Shown: in pieces, positions 18,163 to 26,878 of the stretch
Layout: every line of letters begins with the position of its first letter
Numbering within the stretch: position 1 is the stretch's first letter
Assembly: GCA_002402465.1 (NCBI GenBank)
Contig: DHFW01000049.1
Span: 62,001-126,000, forward strand
Direction: 5' to 3'
Origin: Bacteroidales bacterium UBA4814
Lineage (GTDB): Bacteria > Bacteroidota > Bacteroidia > Bacteroidales > UBA7960
Length of the DNA stretch: 64,000 bases
Position numbers and translations under genes: made by a program
The notes under the pieces: generated by a model
What the model saw: only the letters and a program-made list of their open reading frames with translations
Database searches by the model: none
What the model was told of the DNA's origin: nothing

Positions 18163-20190
18163 ATGGCCTTTGCTCAGCGTCAGCCAAATCATCTTCTGGG
18201 CCAGACCAGTCCCTACCTGCTTCAGCACCTTTACAACCCAGTGGATTGGCATCCCTGGGGCGAAGACACCCTTGCCAAAGCGCGGCGTGAAAACAAACCC
18301 TTGCTGGTAAGCATAGGCTATTCGGCATGCCACTGGTGCCATGTAATGGAAAAGGAAAGTTTTGAAGACGCAGAGGTTGCCCGCCTTATGAACCAGTATT
18401 TTGTGTGTATAAAAGTGGATCGTGAAGAAAGGCCCGACATTGACCACTTGTATATGAATGCGGTTCAGATGGTGACAGGGCAGGGTGGCTGGCCGCTCAA
18501 CTGTTTTGCGTTGCCCGATGGCCGACCATTCTGGGGCGGCACCTATTTCACGAAAGAGCAGTGGAAAGGTATTTTGATAAGGGTAGCGGAACTGTTTCAA
18601 AGCAAACTAAGGGATGTGGAAGATCAGGCCAGGGAAATCACCGGGGGCGTTTCGGCCAGCAGTTTCATAAAATTTGATGCGCGCAAAGCCAAATTCAGCA
18701 GGGAAGAGGCAAAAGCGATGTTCGATAACCTTATGGGATATATGGATCGTGAGGAAGGCGGGACCAAAGGTGCACCCAAGTTTCCGCTGCCCAACAATTA
18801 CGAGTTTCTGCTGCAGTATTTCTACCATACCGGTAATCGCGAAGCCCTCGATCAGGTTTTGCTTAGCCTTCGAAAGATGGCCATGGGCGGCATTTACGAC
18901 CAGATTGGCGGGGGTTTCTCGCGCTATGCCACTGATGCTAACTGGAAAGTCCCGCATTTCGAAAAGATGCTTTACGATAATGCCCAACTGGTTTCGCTCT
19001 ATTCAAATGCATTTAAGGTTGAGCCCGATCCCTTGTTCAGGCAGGTAGTTTTTGAAACCATTGGATTTGTGAAACGCGAACTCACTTCTCAGCATGGGCT
19101 TTTCTTTTCAGCCCTCGATGCCGACAGCGAAGGGGGGGAGGGGCGCTATTATGTTTGGACGGAAAAAGAATTTGAACAAGTTTTGGGCGCGGAGGCTGCC
19201 TTAATAAGCAAATATTATAACCTTGGCGGGAAAGGATTCTGGGAAAAAGGTCAGAATATCCTGCTGCGCGATTTGTCTGATGAGGCTTTCGCCGAAAGGC
19301 ATAATATCGATCTGGATGACCTTCAGAAAAAAATTGCCTCAGCGAAAGCCAAACTGCTGAACGCACGCGAAAACCGCATACGACCCGGTCTTGATGACAA
19401 AATTCTGGTTTCATGGAACGCCATGATGATCAAAGGCTTTGCCGATGCGTATGCTGCTTTTGGTGAAGAGGAGTTTCTGCACACGGCAAAAACCGCAGCC
19501 GATAAAATTCTTGAGGTGGCTATGGCCGAAAATGGGAAGCTTTTCCGCAACCTGAAAGGGGATAAGCCCACCATTGATGCTTTCCTTGAAGATTATGCCT
19601 GGCTGGCACAAAGCCTGATAAGACTCTTTGAGGTTTCTTCGGAAGAAAAATATTTATTGAAAGCGGCCCTGCTCATCAATTATTCCCTTGCTGAGTTTTC
19701 GGCAGAAGCTACCAGCCTGCTTTCTTTTTCTTCCAGAAAAGGCGAAAAACTTGCCACCTCATTTTTTGAGTTTCATGATAATGTAATACCAGCCTCGAAC
19801 AGTGTAATGGCCCGCAACCTCTTTTACCTGGCAAATTATTTTGAAAAGCCAGAATGGGGGCAGCGAAGTTCAGATATGTTGCGCGACATGAAGCGGCTGT
19901 TGAATAAATACAGCAGCAGCTACACCAACTGGGGCATTTTGATGCTCCACCATGTGTTTCCATTTTACACCATGGTGATTTGTGGCCCGGAGGCAAAAGA
20001 ACATTTAAAAGGGGCAAATCAAAAATTTCTTCCCAATACGCTTTTGGCCGCTTCAGAAGAAAAAGTCTCTGAGCTTCCGATTTTTGAAAACCGCTATGAT
20101 GCAACAAACACCTGGTATTACGTCTGCAGTATGGGCATCTGCCAGTTGCCCGTCAAAACCCTTGATGAGGCCTTAAAGCAAATCAGATAA
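18163..20190 (+). CDS. DUF255 thioredoxin-domain protein (YyaL/SSP411 type)
   Basis: The N-terminal thioredoxin-like domain has the family signature NPVDWHPWGEDTLAKARREN and SACHWCHVMEKESFED (CHWC redox motif), with GQGGWPLNCFALPDGRPF following. The rest, to residue 675, is an (alpha/alpha)6-barrel like that of N-acylglucosamine epimerases (GGGFSRYATDANWKVPHFEKML). The cellular role of the family is not settled. It overlaps the convergent DAHP synthase gene by 8 nt. Confidence 0.92.
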   Translation: MAFAQRQPNHLLGQTSPYLLQHLYNPVDWHPWGEDTLAKARRENKPLLVSIGYSACHWCHVMEKESFEDAEVARLMNQYFVCIKVDREERPDIDHLYMNAVQMVTGQGGWPLNCFALPDGRPFWGGTYFTKEQWKGILIRVAELFQSKLRDVEDQAREITGGVSASSFIKFDARKAKFSREEAKAMFDNLMGYMDREEGGTKGAPKFPLPNNYEFLLQYFYHTGNREALDQVLLSLRKMAMGGIYDQIGGGFSRYATDANWKVPHFEKMLYDNAQLVSLYSNAFKVEPDPLFRQVVFETIGFVKRELTSQHGLFFSALDADSEGGEGRYYVWTEKEFEQVLGAEAALISKYYNLGGKGFWEKGQNILLRDLSDEAFAERHNIDLDDLQKKIASAKAKLLNARENRIRPGLDDKILVSWNAMMIKGFADAYAAFGEEEFLHTAKTAADKILEVAMAENGKLFRNLKGDKPTIDAFLEDYAWLAQSLIRLFEVSSEEKYLLKAALLINYSLAEFSAEATSLLSFSSRKGEKLATSFFEFHDNVIPASNSVMARNLFYLANYFEKPEWGQRSSDMLRDMKRLLNKYSSSYTNWGILMLHHVFPFYTMVICGPEAKEHLKGANQKFLPNTLLAASEEKVSELPIFENRYDATNTWYYVCSMGICQLPVKTLDEALKQIR

Positions 20191-21322
20191 CGTTCGTTTT
20201 TTCAGCATTATTCAGTACATCGGGCACCGGGTCACCCTCATTCATTACTTTGTTTTGGTGATTAATAGATTCCTGGTGAATGAGCCTAAGCATATTGTTT
20301 AAAAAATCTGACACCAGGCCTTTCTTCACTCCGAGGGCAAGGTTTTTTTGCACTACCTCTGCCCATCTTTTTGTTTGAAGAATGGTAATGTTATTCTCCT
20401 TTTTGCATTGGGCAATGGTGCGGGCTACTTTCATTCGTTGCTCCAGGATGTCAATCAGTTGTTCGTCATAAATGTCAATTTTGCCGCGTAGTTCTTCCAG
20501 CACATTCAGAAAGTTGCTGTCGGTCGATTCGGGGTTTCGCATCACCAGCCGGTTGAGAAGGCATATCAGCGCCCTTGGGGTGACTTGCTGCGCGGCATCG
20601 CTCAATGCTACCGATGGATCAATATGCGACTCAAGCATTAACCCATCGAAGTTCAGGTCCATGGCTTTCTGCGAAACTTCAAGGAGCAGGTTTCTGTTTC
20701 CGCAAATATGACTTGGATCGCAGATTATGGGCAGGTTACCCACCCGCTGCTTTAACTCCACCGGGATCAACCAATGGGGAATATTGCGAAACTGTGTTTT
20801 TTCATAGCTCGAGAACCCCCTGTGAATGGCACCAATCCTTTTGATCCCTGCTTTTTGTATGCGCTCGATGGCTCCGACCCACAACTCCAGTTCGGGATTA
20901 ATAGGGTTTTTTACCAGTACGGTAACATCAGAGCCTTGCAGGGCATCGGCAATTTCCTGTACCACAAAGGGGTTGGCGGTGCTTCTTGCCCCCACCCATA
21001 GGTAGTCAACGCCGTATTTCAGTGCTTCGTAAACGTGTCTGGCATTGGCCACCTCGGTCGAAATGCCCATCCCGGTTTCTTCCTTCACTCTTTTTAACCA
21101 GGGCAGGGCGGCGCTGCCCATGCCTTCGAAGGTACCCGGGCGGGTTCGGGGTTTCCAGATGCCAGCCCTGAAAATATCTACCTTGCCGCTGGCAGCCAGC
21201 TCACGGGCTGTTAGCATTACCTGTTCTTCGGTTTCGGCACTGCAGGGCCCGGAAATGACCAGGGGCCTCCTTTTGTGGTGGGGCCATTGGGTAATGGGCG
21301 CAACTTCAAAAATTGTTTTCAT
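20183..21322 (-). CDS. Bifunctional DAHP synthase / chorismate mutase (AroQ type)
   Basis: The first 270 residues are a class I DAHP synthase (SGPCSAETEEQVM, WKPRTRPGTFEGMG, VGARSTANPFVVQEIADAL, CDPSHICGNR), which begins the shikimate pathway. The last 90 are a helical AroQ chorismate mutase (LRGKIDIYDEQLIDILEQRM). The start at Met19 of the longer frame places the gene 19 nt after tyrA. It is the last gene of the pheA operon, so entry into the pathway is regulated together with its Phe and Tyr branches. Confidence 0.94.
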   Translation of the reverse strand: MKTIFEVAPITQWPHHKRRPLVISGPCSAETEEQVMLTARELAASGKVDIFRAGIWKPRTRPGTFEGMGSAALPWLKRVKEETGMGISTEVANARHVYEALKYGVDYLWVGARSTANPFVVQEIADALQGSDVTVLVKNPINPELELWVGAIERIQKAGIKRIGAIHRGFSSYEKTQFRNIPHWLIPVELKQRVGNLPIICDPSHICGNRNLLLEVSQKAMDLNFDGLMLESHIDPSVALSDAAQQVTPRALICLLNRLVMRNPESTDSNFLNVLEELRGKIDIYDEQLIDILEQRMKVARTIAQCKKENNITILQTKRWAEVVQKNLALGVKKGLVSDFLNNMLRLIHQESINHQNKVMNEGDPVPDVLNNAEKTNVI

Positions 21323-21341
21323 ATGTTTTTGTTTTTCCGGA

Positions 21342-22187
21342 TTAGCTAAGAATTTTCTGAATTTTATTGGCCTCACGAATAAGGCTGTTTACCTCGGTTC
21401 TTTGGTTTTTTTCAATGTGTTCTTTGAAAAGCTGGAGCTTATCAATATAGGTGTTGAGCACTTCAATAACATATTCCGAGTTTTGCTCAAAAACCGGCGC
21501 CCACATCTCGGCCGAACTTTTTGCCAGGCGCACGGTGGAGGCAAAACCACCACCCGCCAGGCTGAGAATTCTTTTTTTGTCCTTTTCCTTTTCGAGCACG
21601 CACAGCGAAAGGGCAAAAGAAGAAATATGTGAAATATGCGAAACATAAGCGGCGCTCATATCATGCTCGTCGGAGCTCATGTAAATCAGCCGCATGTTAA
21701 GTACTTTATACATTTTTCTCACGATTTTCAGGGCAAACGAAGCGCTTTGCTCTTTGTCGCAGATCAGGGCGCACTTGTAATCGAACAGTTTGCTGACTGC
21801 TGCCAGAGGCCCTGAAAACTCTGTTCCGGCCATGGGGTGGGAGGCCACATAATGCCGGCGATTGGCATGTTTTTTTACCAGCCTCCCCATCCCAGCCTTG
21901 GTCGACCCCATATCCGTCACCACTTTTTGCGTGCCTCCAACCTGGTCAAGAACCTGGGGCAACAATTTTCCAATGGCGTCAACAGGGGTGGCAAGTATTA
22001 TGAAATCGGCGCGTTTAACTGCATTCTCAAGGGTGTCGGTTTCGTCAACCAAACCACCAAGCTGGGCAATGGCCGCGTGCTGCTGATCGTTGTCTACACC
22101 AATAATCTGGCTGGCAAACCCCCGCTTTCGCAGGTCAATGGCCAGTGAGCCACCTATTAATCCCAATCCGGCAATACAAACAATCAT
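21342..22187 (-). CDS. tyrA: Prephenate dehydrogenase
   Basis: TyrA oxidatively decarboxylates prephenate to 4-hydroxyphenylpyruvate for tyrosine. The N terminus has the NAD-binding loop IAGLGLIGGSLAIDLR, then SHPMAGTEFSGP with the catalytic His. The 281 residues are a dehydrogenase alone, without an attached mutase or ACT domain; the mutase is supplied by the next gene. Its ATG overlaps the aminotransferase stop by 4 nt, which indicates translational coupling. Confidence 0.94.
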   Translation of the reverse strand: MIVCIAGLGLIGGSLAIDLRKRGFASQIIGVDNDQQHAAIAQLGGLVDETDTLENAVKRADFIILATPVDAIGKLLPQVLDQVGGTQKVVTDMGSTKAGMGRLVKKHANRRHYVASHPMAGTEFSGPLAAVSKLFDYKCALICDKEQSASFALKIVRKMYKVLNMRLIYMSSDEHDMSAAYVSHISHISSFALSLCVLEKEKDKKRILSLAGGGFASTVRLAKSSAEMWAPVFEQNSEYVIEVLNTYIDKLQLFKEHIEKNQRTEVNSLIREANKIQKILS

Positions 22188-23356
22188 GCTGGGTTATTTA
22201 AATGTTTGATAATTCTTTTTTTTGCATTCAAAAGCAGATCCTGGCTGCTGCACAATGAAATTCTGATGTGGTTTTGTCCGTTTTTTCCAAAGATTATTCC
22301 CGGGGTAACGAAAACATTGGCCTGATATAGTAACCGGTCGCTGAGCTCAACAGAATTGGCATACTTTTCAGGGATGCTACCCCACAAAAACATGCCGGCC
22401 TGGTTAGGCCTGACTGTGCAACCGAGCAAATCCATTATTTCAGCTGCAACCACTTGCCGTTCCCTGTAAATCCTGTTTATTTCTTCATACCATGCGGCCG
22501 GAGCCGAAAGTGCCTCGGCCGCTGCCAGCTGAAGCGGCCTGAACATTCCCGAATCCATATTGCTTTTAACCTTTAGCACCGCCTGGATATATTCTTCATG
22601 GCCAGCAAGCATTCCAACACGCCAGCCTGCCATGTTTTGCGATTTACTCAGCGAATTCAGCTCCAGGCAAACGGTTTTTGCTTCTTTTGCCGCAAGTAAA
22701 CTTAATTTCTGTTCATTCAGAATAAAGCTATAAGGGTTGTCATTGCAGATTAATATTCGGTTTCTGATACCGAATGCCACCAGTTTTTTAAAAAATGCCT
22801 GGTTGGCCTTTGCACCTGTCGGCATATGCGGATAGTTCACCCACATTAGTTTAACCCTTTCCACGCCTTCCTTTTCTAAACGGTCCAGGTCAGGCAGCCA
22901 GTCATTTTCTTCAGTAAGGGCGTAGGTTCTGGCATATCCGCCCACCAAAGAAGTTACTGATCCGTAGGTGGGGTATCCCGGATCGGGGATCAGCACTTCA
23001 TCGCCCGGATTTACGAAAGCCATGGTAATGTGCATAATGCCTTCCTTTGAGCCCATCAGGGGCAGGATCTCACGTTCCGGATCGAGCTTTACTTCAAAAT
23101 GCCTGGCATACCAGTTGGCAAACCCGGTGCGCAGTTCAGGAATTCCTTTATAGGACTGATAACCGTGGTTTCCCTGCTCATAGCTGCTTTTTACCAGGGT
23201 TTCAATGGTTTTGGCTGAAGGAGCCAGGTCGGGGCTTCCAATGCCCAGATTGATCACATCGAGCCCTCCCTTGCGCATTTGCTCAATTTCCCGGAGCTTC
23301 TGCGAAAAGTAATATTCCGTAACGGAATGAACTCTGTCAGCGGCCGGTATGTACAT
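22184..23356 (-). CDS. Class I/II PLP aminotransferase (aromatic branch)
   Basis: A fold-type I aminotransferase of 390 residues: NLGIGSPDLAPS, PDPGYPTYGS, the WVNYPHMPTGAKA stretch, and SLSKSQNMAGWRVGM with the Schiff-base Lys. It resembles LL-diaminopimelate aminotransferase in sequence style, but its place between pheA and tyrA makes it the likely transaminase of phenylpyruvate and 4-hydroxyphenylpyruvate. It overlaps pheA by 20 nt and tyrA by 4 nt. The substrate is inferred from context. Confidence 0.9.
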   Translation of the reverse strand: MYIPAADRVHSVTEYYFSQKLREIEQMRKGGLDVINLGIGSPDLAPSAKTIETLVKSSYEQGNHGYQSYKGIPELRTGFANWYARHFEVKLDPEREILPLMGSKEGIMHITMAFVNPGDEVLIPDPGYPTYGSVTSLVGGYARTYALTEENDWLPDLDRLEKEGVERVKLMWVNYPHMPTGAKANQAFFKKLVAFGIRNRILICNDNPYSFILNEQKLSLLAAKEAKTVCLELNSLSKSQNMAGWRVGMLAGHEEYIQAVLKVKSNMDSGMFRPLQLAAAEALSAPAAWYEEINRIYRERQVVAAEIMDLLGCTVRPNQAGMFLWGSIPEKYANSVELSDRLLYQANVFVTPGIIFGKNGQNHIRISLCSSQDLLLNAKKRIIKHLNNPA

Positions 23357-24227
23357 GATTCATTTCTTTAGTAAGATTTGACAAACCATTGATGCTGGCA
23401 GGGGGTTTTGCTCCGGGATGATAAAGGCCCATGACCCGGAGCTTCTGAAGCTTTTTCTCCAGGTCGCTGATGATTTTGCTTGCATGGTCCTGGTCATAAA
23501 AAATCAAATCGGCATGAAAGATATACTCCCAGGTTGATCCCACCAGCGGCAGCGACTGAAGCATGCTCAGGTTTACCCCGGCATCGGCCAGGGGGTTAAG
23601 CACTTTTACAAGGCCGCCCGGCACATGGGGTGCAATAAAGGCCACACTTGCCTTTACAGGAAGGTTTTTATCCAGCTTTGGTGCTCCGGGCCCAACAACC
23701 AGGAAGCGGGTGAAATTTTCCTTATTGGTCTCAATGGATGATGCCAGGATCGACAAACCAAAGATGCGGGCTGCCTGTTCGCTTCCAACGGCTCCGGTTT
23801 GGCTCAGCTTTTCTTCGCTAATCTCGCGTGCGCTAAGGGCTGTGTCGTATGATTCAACCAGACGGATACCAGGGTGTTTCAGAAAAAACGCTTCTGTTTG
23901 CATCAGCGCCATGGGGTGTGAGCGCACTTCTGTAAGGTCTTCGATTCTTTGGCCGGGCAGGGCCATCAAATGCTGTGAAATGCGCAGATATACCTCGCCA
24001 GTAATTTGAAGGGAGGCATTTCTTATCAGCGAAAAATTCGGCAACATGCCACCTGCCAGTGAATTCTCCACCGCCATTATGCCGAAGCTTGCCTGACCTG
24101 CTCCAACCTGGTTCACCAGGCTTCTGAAATCCATACACTCAACGGCTTGAAAATCTTTGCCGAAGTATAGAATAGCCGCTTCTTCATGAAAGGAACCCCT
24201 TATGCCTTGTATTGCTACTTTTTTCAT
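23337..24227 (-). CDS. pheA: Prephenate dehydratase
   Basis: PheA converts prephenate to phenylpyruvate. The frame from MKKVAIQGIRGSFHEEAA gives 296 residues: dehydratase domain with NSLAGG and the NFTRFLVVG (TRF) motif, then an ACT domain (FIAPHVPGGLVKVL...LSMLQSLPLVG) where the usual GALV/ESRP allosteric motifs read GGLV and LQSLP, so Phe feedback may be changed. A 14-codon longer frame would start inside the terminator T-run and is rejected. First gene of the operon, directly behind the attenuator. Confidence 0.94.
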   Translation of the reverse strand: MKKVAIQGIRGSFHEEAAILYFGKDFQAVECMDFRSLVNQVGAGQASFGIMAVENSLAGGMLPNFSLIRNASLQITGEVYLRISQHLMALPGQRIEDLTEVRSHPMALMQTEAFFLKHPGIRLVESYDTALSAREISEEKLSQTGAVGSEQAARIFGLSILASSIETNKENFTRFLVVGPGAPKLDKNLPVKASVAFIAPHVPGGLVKVLNPLADAGVNLSMLQSLPLVGSTWEYIFHADLIFYDQDHASKIISDLEKKLQKLRVMGLYHPGAKPPASINGLSNLTKEMNHVHTGR

Positions 24228-24234
24228 AAAACGC

Positions 24235-24261
24235 AAAAAAAAAGCCCCGCATTTGCGGGGC
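24235..24261 (-). terminator. Attenuator terminator of the pheA operon
   Basis: On the minus strand GCCCCGC (24261-24255), loop AAAT and GCGGGGC (24250-24244) form a 7-bp all-GC hairpin followed by nine T (24243-24235). It ends 7 nt before the pheA start codon, so it can only control that operon. The 12 nt ACCAGGCCCCGC (24266-24255) can instead pair with the end of the leader gene, which would block it. Confidence 0.88.
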
Positions 24262-24381
24262 CTGGTCAATTTACCTTATTGTTATTAATCAAAAGCAAAC
24301 ATATTACCACCAAGCCCCACTTCTACCAAAATAGAAATAGAAATAAAAATAGCTGGCGAAATATGAAAAGCTCTGGTTCAT
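24244..24381 (-). promoter_or_regulatory. Ribosome-mediated transcription attenuator of pheA-AT-tyrA-DAHPS/CM
   Basis: The regulatory unit has the leader gene (24381-24304), antiterminator strand 2 (24320-24309), shared strand 3 (24266-24255) and terminator strand 4 (24250-24244). The 2:3 helix is 12 bp and longer than the 7-bp 3:4 terminator, so free strand 2 should win. The promoter is not clear: TATCATTG lies a short distance upstream (24397-24404 on the minus strand) and differs from TAnnTTTG by one base. Confidence 0.85.
24304..24381 (-). CDS. Aromatic-rich leader peptide of the pheA operon
   Basis: A 25-codon frame starting with MNQSFSYFAS and continuing with the eight alternating codons YFYFYFYF, then GRSGAWW and stop. 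It has 6 Phe, 5 Tyr and 2 Trp, 13 of 25 residues. The downstream operon makes Phe and Tyr, so the codon bias is what ribosome-stalling attenuation requires. GTGGGGCTTGGT (24320-24309), at the end of the gene, is complementary over 12 bp (two G-U) to the terminator's 5' side. A ribosome stalled in the Tyr/Phe run leaves it free; one that reaches the stop covers it. The peptide itself is likely nonfunctional. Confidence 0.9.
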   Translation of the reverse strand: MNQSFSYFASYFYFYFYFGRSGAWW

Positions 24382-24554
24382 GTCGTGTTTTCGAACTGCA
24401 ATGATAAGTTATTTTTCTTTAAAAATGTTCTTTACGTAAAAAAAATTGAAAAACAATTAAATAAATGTTTAGATATGTGCGAGTAAAGGGTGGTTTTGAC
24501 AGCGGCCACGTTTCCGAAAAAGATGAATTTGGTTTAAATTCGCTGAAAAAAATT

Positions 24555-25112
24555 ATGCAAAGAGAAGAAGCCCTAAGGTTATTACACCAATATGTAAAAA
24601 ATCCGCGGATGATAGCTCATTGCCTGTCATCGGAAGCGGTGCTGCGTGCATTGGCTGAACGTTTGGGTGAGGATCCGGATAAATGGGGAATAGCGGGCTT
24701 GCTGCACGACCTTGATGTGGAGGTGACCAATGGCGATATGCACACCCATGCCATGGAAACGGCAAGGATCCTGCACGAAAAGGGTCTGGACGAAGAGATT
24801 ATCGAGGCCATAATGCTTCATAACGAGGATGCGGCGCACGGTCAGCCCCGCACCAAGGTGTTTCACCATGCCCTTGCAGCCGGCGAAACCATTACCGGAC
24901 TAATCACTGCCACGGCCCTGGTGTATCCTGACAAAAAGGTGGAAAGTGTAAAATCAAAATCGGTGGTTAAGCGCATGAAAGAAAAGGCTTTTGCCGCCAG
25001 CGTGCGGCGCGAAACCATTATGGAATGCGAAAAGATTGGCATTCCGCTGCCCGAATTTGCAGAACTGTCAGTAAATGCCATGAAAAGAATTGCGCCTGAT
25101 ATAGGGCTTTAG
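24555..25112 (+). CDS. HD-domain hydrolase
   Basis: A 185-residue HD-superfamily metal-dependent phosphohydrolase: H in MIAHCLSSEAV, the HD pair in GLLHDLDVE, then HTHAMETARIL and LHNEDAAHG. Related proteins carry out nucleotide or cyclic-dinucleotide hydrolysis, but no substrate can be named. The start at Met31 of the longer frame (MQREEALRLLHQYV) fits family length. It shares the TTAG stop overlap with the convergent ctpA gene. Confidence 0.85.
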   Translation: MQREEALRLLHQYVKNPRMIAHCLSSEAVLRALAERLGEDPDKWGIAGLLHDLDVEVTNGDMHTHAMETARILHEKGLDEEIIEAIMLHNEDAAHGQPRTKVFHHALAAGETITGLITATALVYPDKKVESVKSKSVVKRMKEKAFAASVRRETIMECEKIGIPLPEFAELSVNAMKRIAPDIGL

Positions 25113-26773
25113 GGAGCTGGTTGTGCTTGCAGCAAGCTGGAGTAGGTGCCGTTGCGAAGCACCTCAAGCGCCATGCCGAAGGCTTTGTCGTCCTGGTTGA
25201 TTACCGGAAAAAAAGCATCCATGCCGAAAATATTGCGGCCGATATAGGCTTTGAGGTTCTTGCGGATCAGAGACTCACTTTCGCGGCTTATGGTGCCGGG
25301 GATGCTGAGCCCTTCGGCAGCCACAAAGGCCAGAAAATCATTGTAAATACCGGAGGTAATACTGAAGTCATTTACAAAGGCGGCTGCGCTCTGGTGCTGC
25401 TGCAGGGTGCTGCGGTTGCGGTCGGAATAGTTGAAAGCAAAGCGGTAAAGCAGGCCGCGGTTGGCCACCTGGTTGTAAAACACAAACTGTTCGCCGGTTT
25501 CAATCGGGATAAAGATGTCGGGCATGATTCCTCCGCCACCGTACACTACCCTTCCAGCCGGCGTTTCGAATCGCAGCGAATCGGCAAATTTTATGCTGTC
25601 GGGGTTTTCGAGCTCCCCATCGAGCAGTCGGGTCAAAAATTCGCTGTAGTATTCTTCTTCGCCATTATCGTAAGGTTTCTGAATACTTCGTCCGGTGGGT
25701 GTAAAGTATCTTGCCACGGTAAGGCGCATGGCCGAGCCATCGCCCAGTTGCACCTGTTCCTGTACCAGGCCTTTGCCGAAGGAGCGCCGGCCTATGATAA
25801 TGCCCCGGTCGTTGTCTTGCACGGCCCCGGCTACAATTTCACTGGCCGAAGCCGACCACTCGTCGATCAGAATGACCAGCGGTTGGGTTTCAAAACCACC
25901 ATTCCGGCGGGCATGGGCATACTGCCTTGGGCGGTTGCGGCCATCAGTGTAAACGATCAGCTTTTGTGCATCGAGAAACTCATCGGCAAGGTTGATAGAA
26001 GCCTCCAGGAAGCCACCACCATTGCCGCGCAGGTCCAGTATCATATTCTGCATACCTTCGCGCTTTAGGCGCTCCATGGCAACCACAAACTCCTGATGGG
26101 TGGTGGCCGAAAATTTGTTCAGGCGAATGTAGCCCGTTTCTTCATCCACCATATAAGCCACATCCAGGCTGTATTGGGGTATCTGGTCGCGGATGAGGGT
26201 AAATGGCAGCAGCTCATTCACTCCCGAGCGTTTTACCATAACATTCACCTGGGTGCCTTTTTCGCCCTTGAGACGCCGCACCACCTCGTTGGTCGACATG
26301 TTCACTCCGGCAATGGGCTCGTCTTCCACCTTCACAATGCGGTCGCCGGGCATGATGCCCGCCTTTTCGCTGGGACCTCCGGCTATTGGATTAATCACCA
26401 CCACCGTGTCGCTGATCATGTTAAATTCAATGCCAATGCCTTCGAAACTGCCCATGAGCGGGTCGTTCATTTCGCGGAAATCCCTGGCGGGAATGTAAGC
26501 AGAGTGGGGATCAAGGTTTTTCAGCAAGCTGTGAATGGCCTCTTCGGTAAGGCTCTGGCGGTCAACCGAGTCAACATAGTTCTCCACAATGAAGTTAATG
26601 ATGTTGTTGAGCTGGTTGCCGCGGTCAATGCCAATGGTAAAGAATTTTTTCTCGGCCTGCGGCTCGCGCGGACGCAGATTAAGCCCCAGTATAAAGCCGG
26701 CAATAAGCACCAGGGCCATGAATACCGGAAGGTAGATTTTGAAGCGGGAATATTTTTTTGATGTGTTTTCCAT
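25109..26773 (-). CDS. C-terminal processing peptidase, S41 family
   Basis: A 554-residue periplasmic protease of the CtpA/Tsp kind, tethered by an N-terminal helix (LPVFMALVLIAGFILGLNL). A PDZ domain (GIGIEFNMISDTVVVINPI to VRRLKGEKGTQVNV) precedes the S41 domain with the catalytic Ser in DEWSASASEIVAGA and Lys in RRSFGKGLVQEQ. The last 150 residues are an extra domain typical of Bacteroidota members. Such enzymes trim or degrade envelope proteins at their C termini. Confidence 0.94.
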   Translation of the reverse strand: MENTSKKYSRFKIYLPVFMALVLIAGFILGLNLRPREPQAEKKFFTIGIDRGNQLNNIINFIVENYVDSVDRQSLTEEAIHSLLKNLDPHSAYIPARDFREMNDPLMGSFEGIGIEFNMISDTVVVINPIAGGPSEKAGIMPGDRIVKVEDEPIAGVNMSTNEVVRRLKGEKGTQVNVMVKRSGVNELLPFTLIRDQIPQYSLDVAYMVDEETGYIRLNKFSATTHQEFVVAMERLKREGMQNMILDLRGNGGGFLEASINLADEFLDAQKLIVYTDGRNRPRQYAHARRNGGFETQPLVILIDEWSASASEIVAGAVQDNDRGIIIGRRSFGKGLVQEQVQLGDGSAMRLTVARYFTPTGRSIQKPYDNGEEEYYSEFLTRLLDGELENPDSIKFADSLRFETPAGRVVYGGGGIMPDIFIPIETGEQFVFYNQVANRGLLYRFAFNYSDRNRSTLQQHQSAAAFVNDFSITSGIYNDFLAFVAAEGLSIPGTISRESESLIRKNLKAYIGRNIFGMDAFFPVINQDDKAFGMALEVLRNGTYSSLLQAQPAP

Positions 26774-26878
26774 GGTTTGTCTTGTACAGGCTATGAATAC
26801 CCAAAAACGAAATTAAATAAAACCGGTGGACGCTATGTGTTATTTTTTATTAAAACTGCCCTCCCAGGCCGTATAACC

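Noticed and set aside
24228..24269. A 14-codon N-terminal extension of pheA
   Set aside because: It would be translated from within the terminator hairpin and T-run, and it precedes the conserved MKKVAIQG start.
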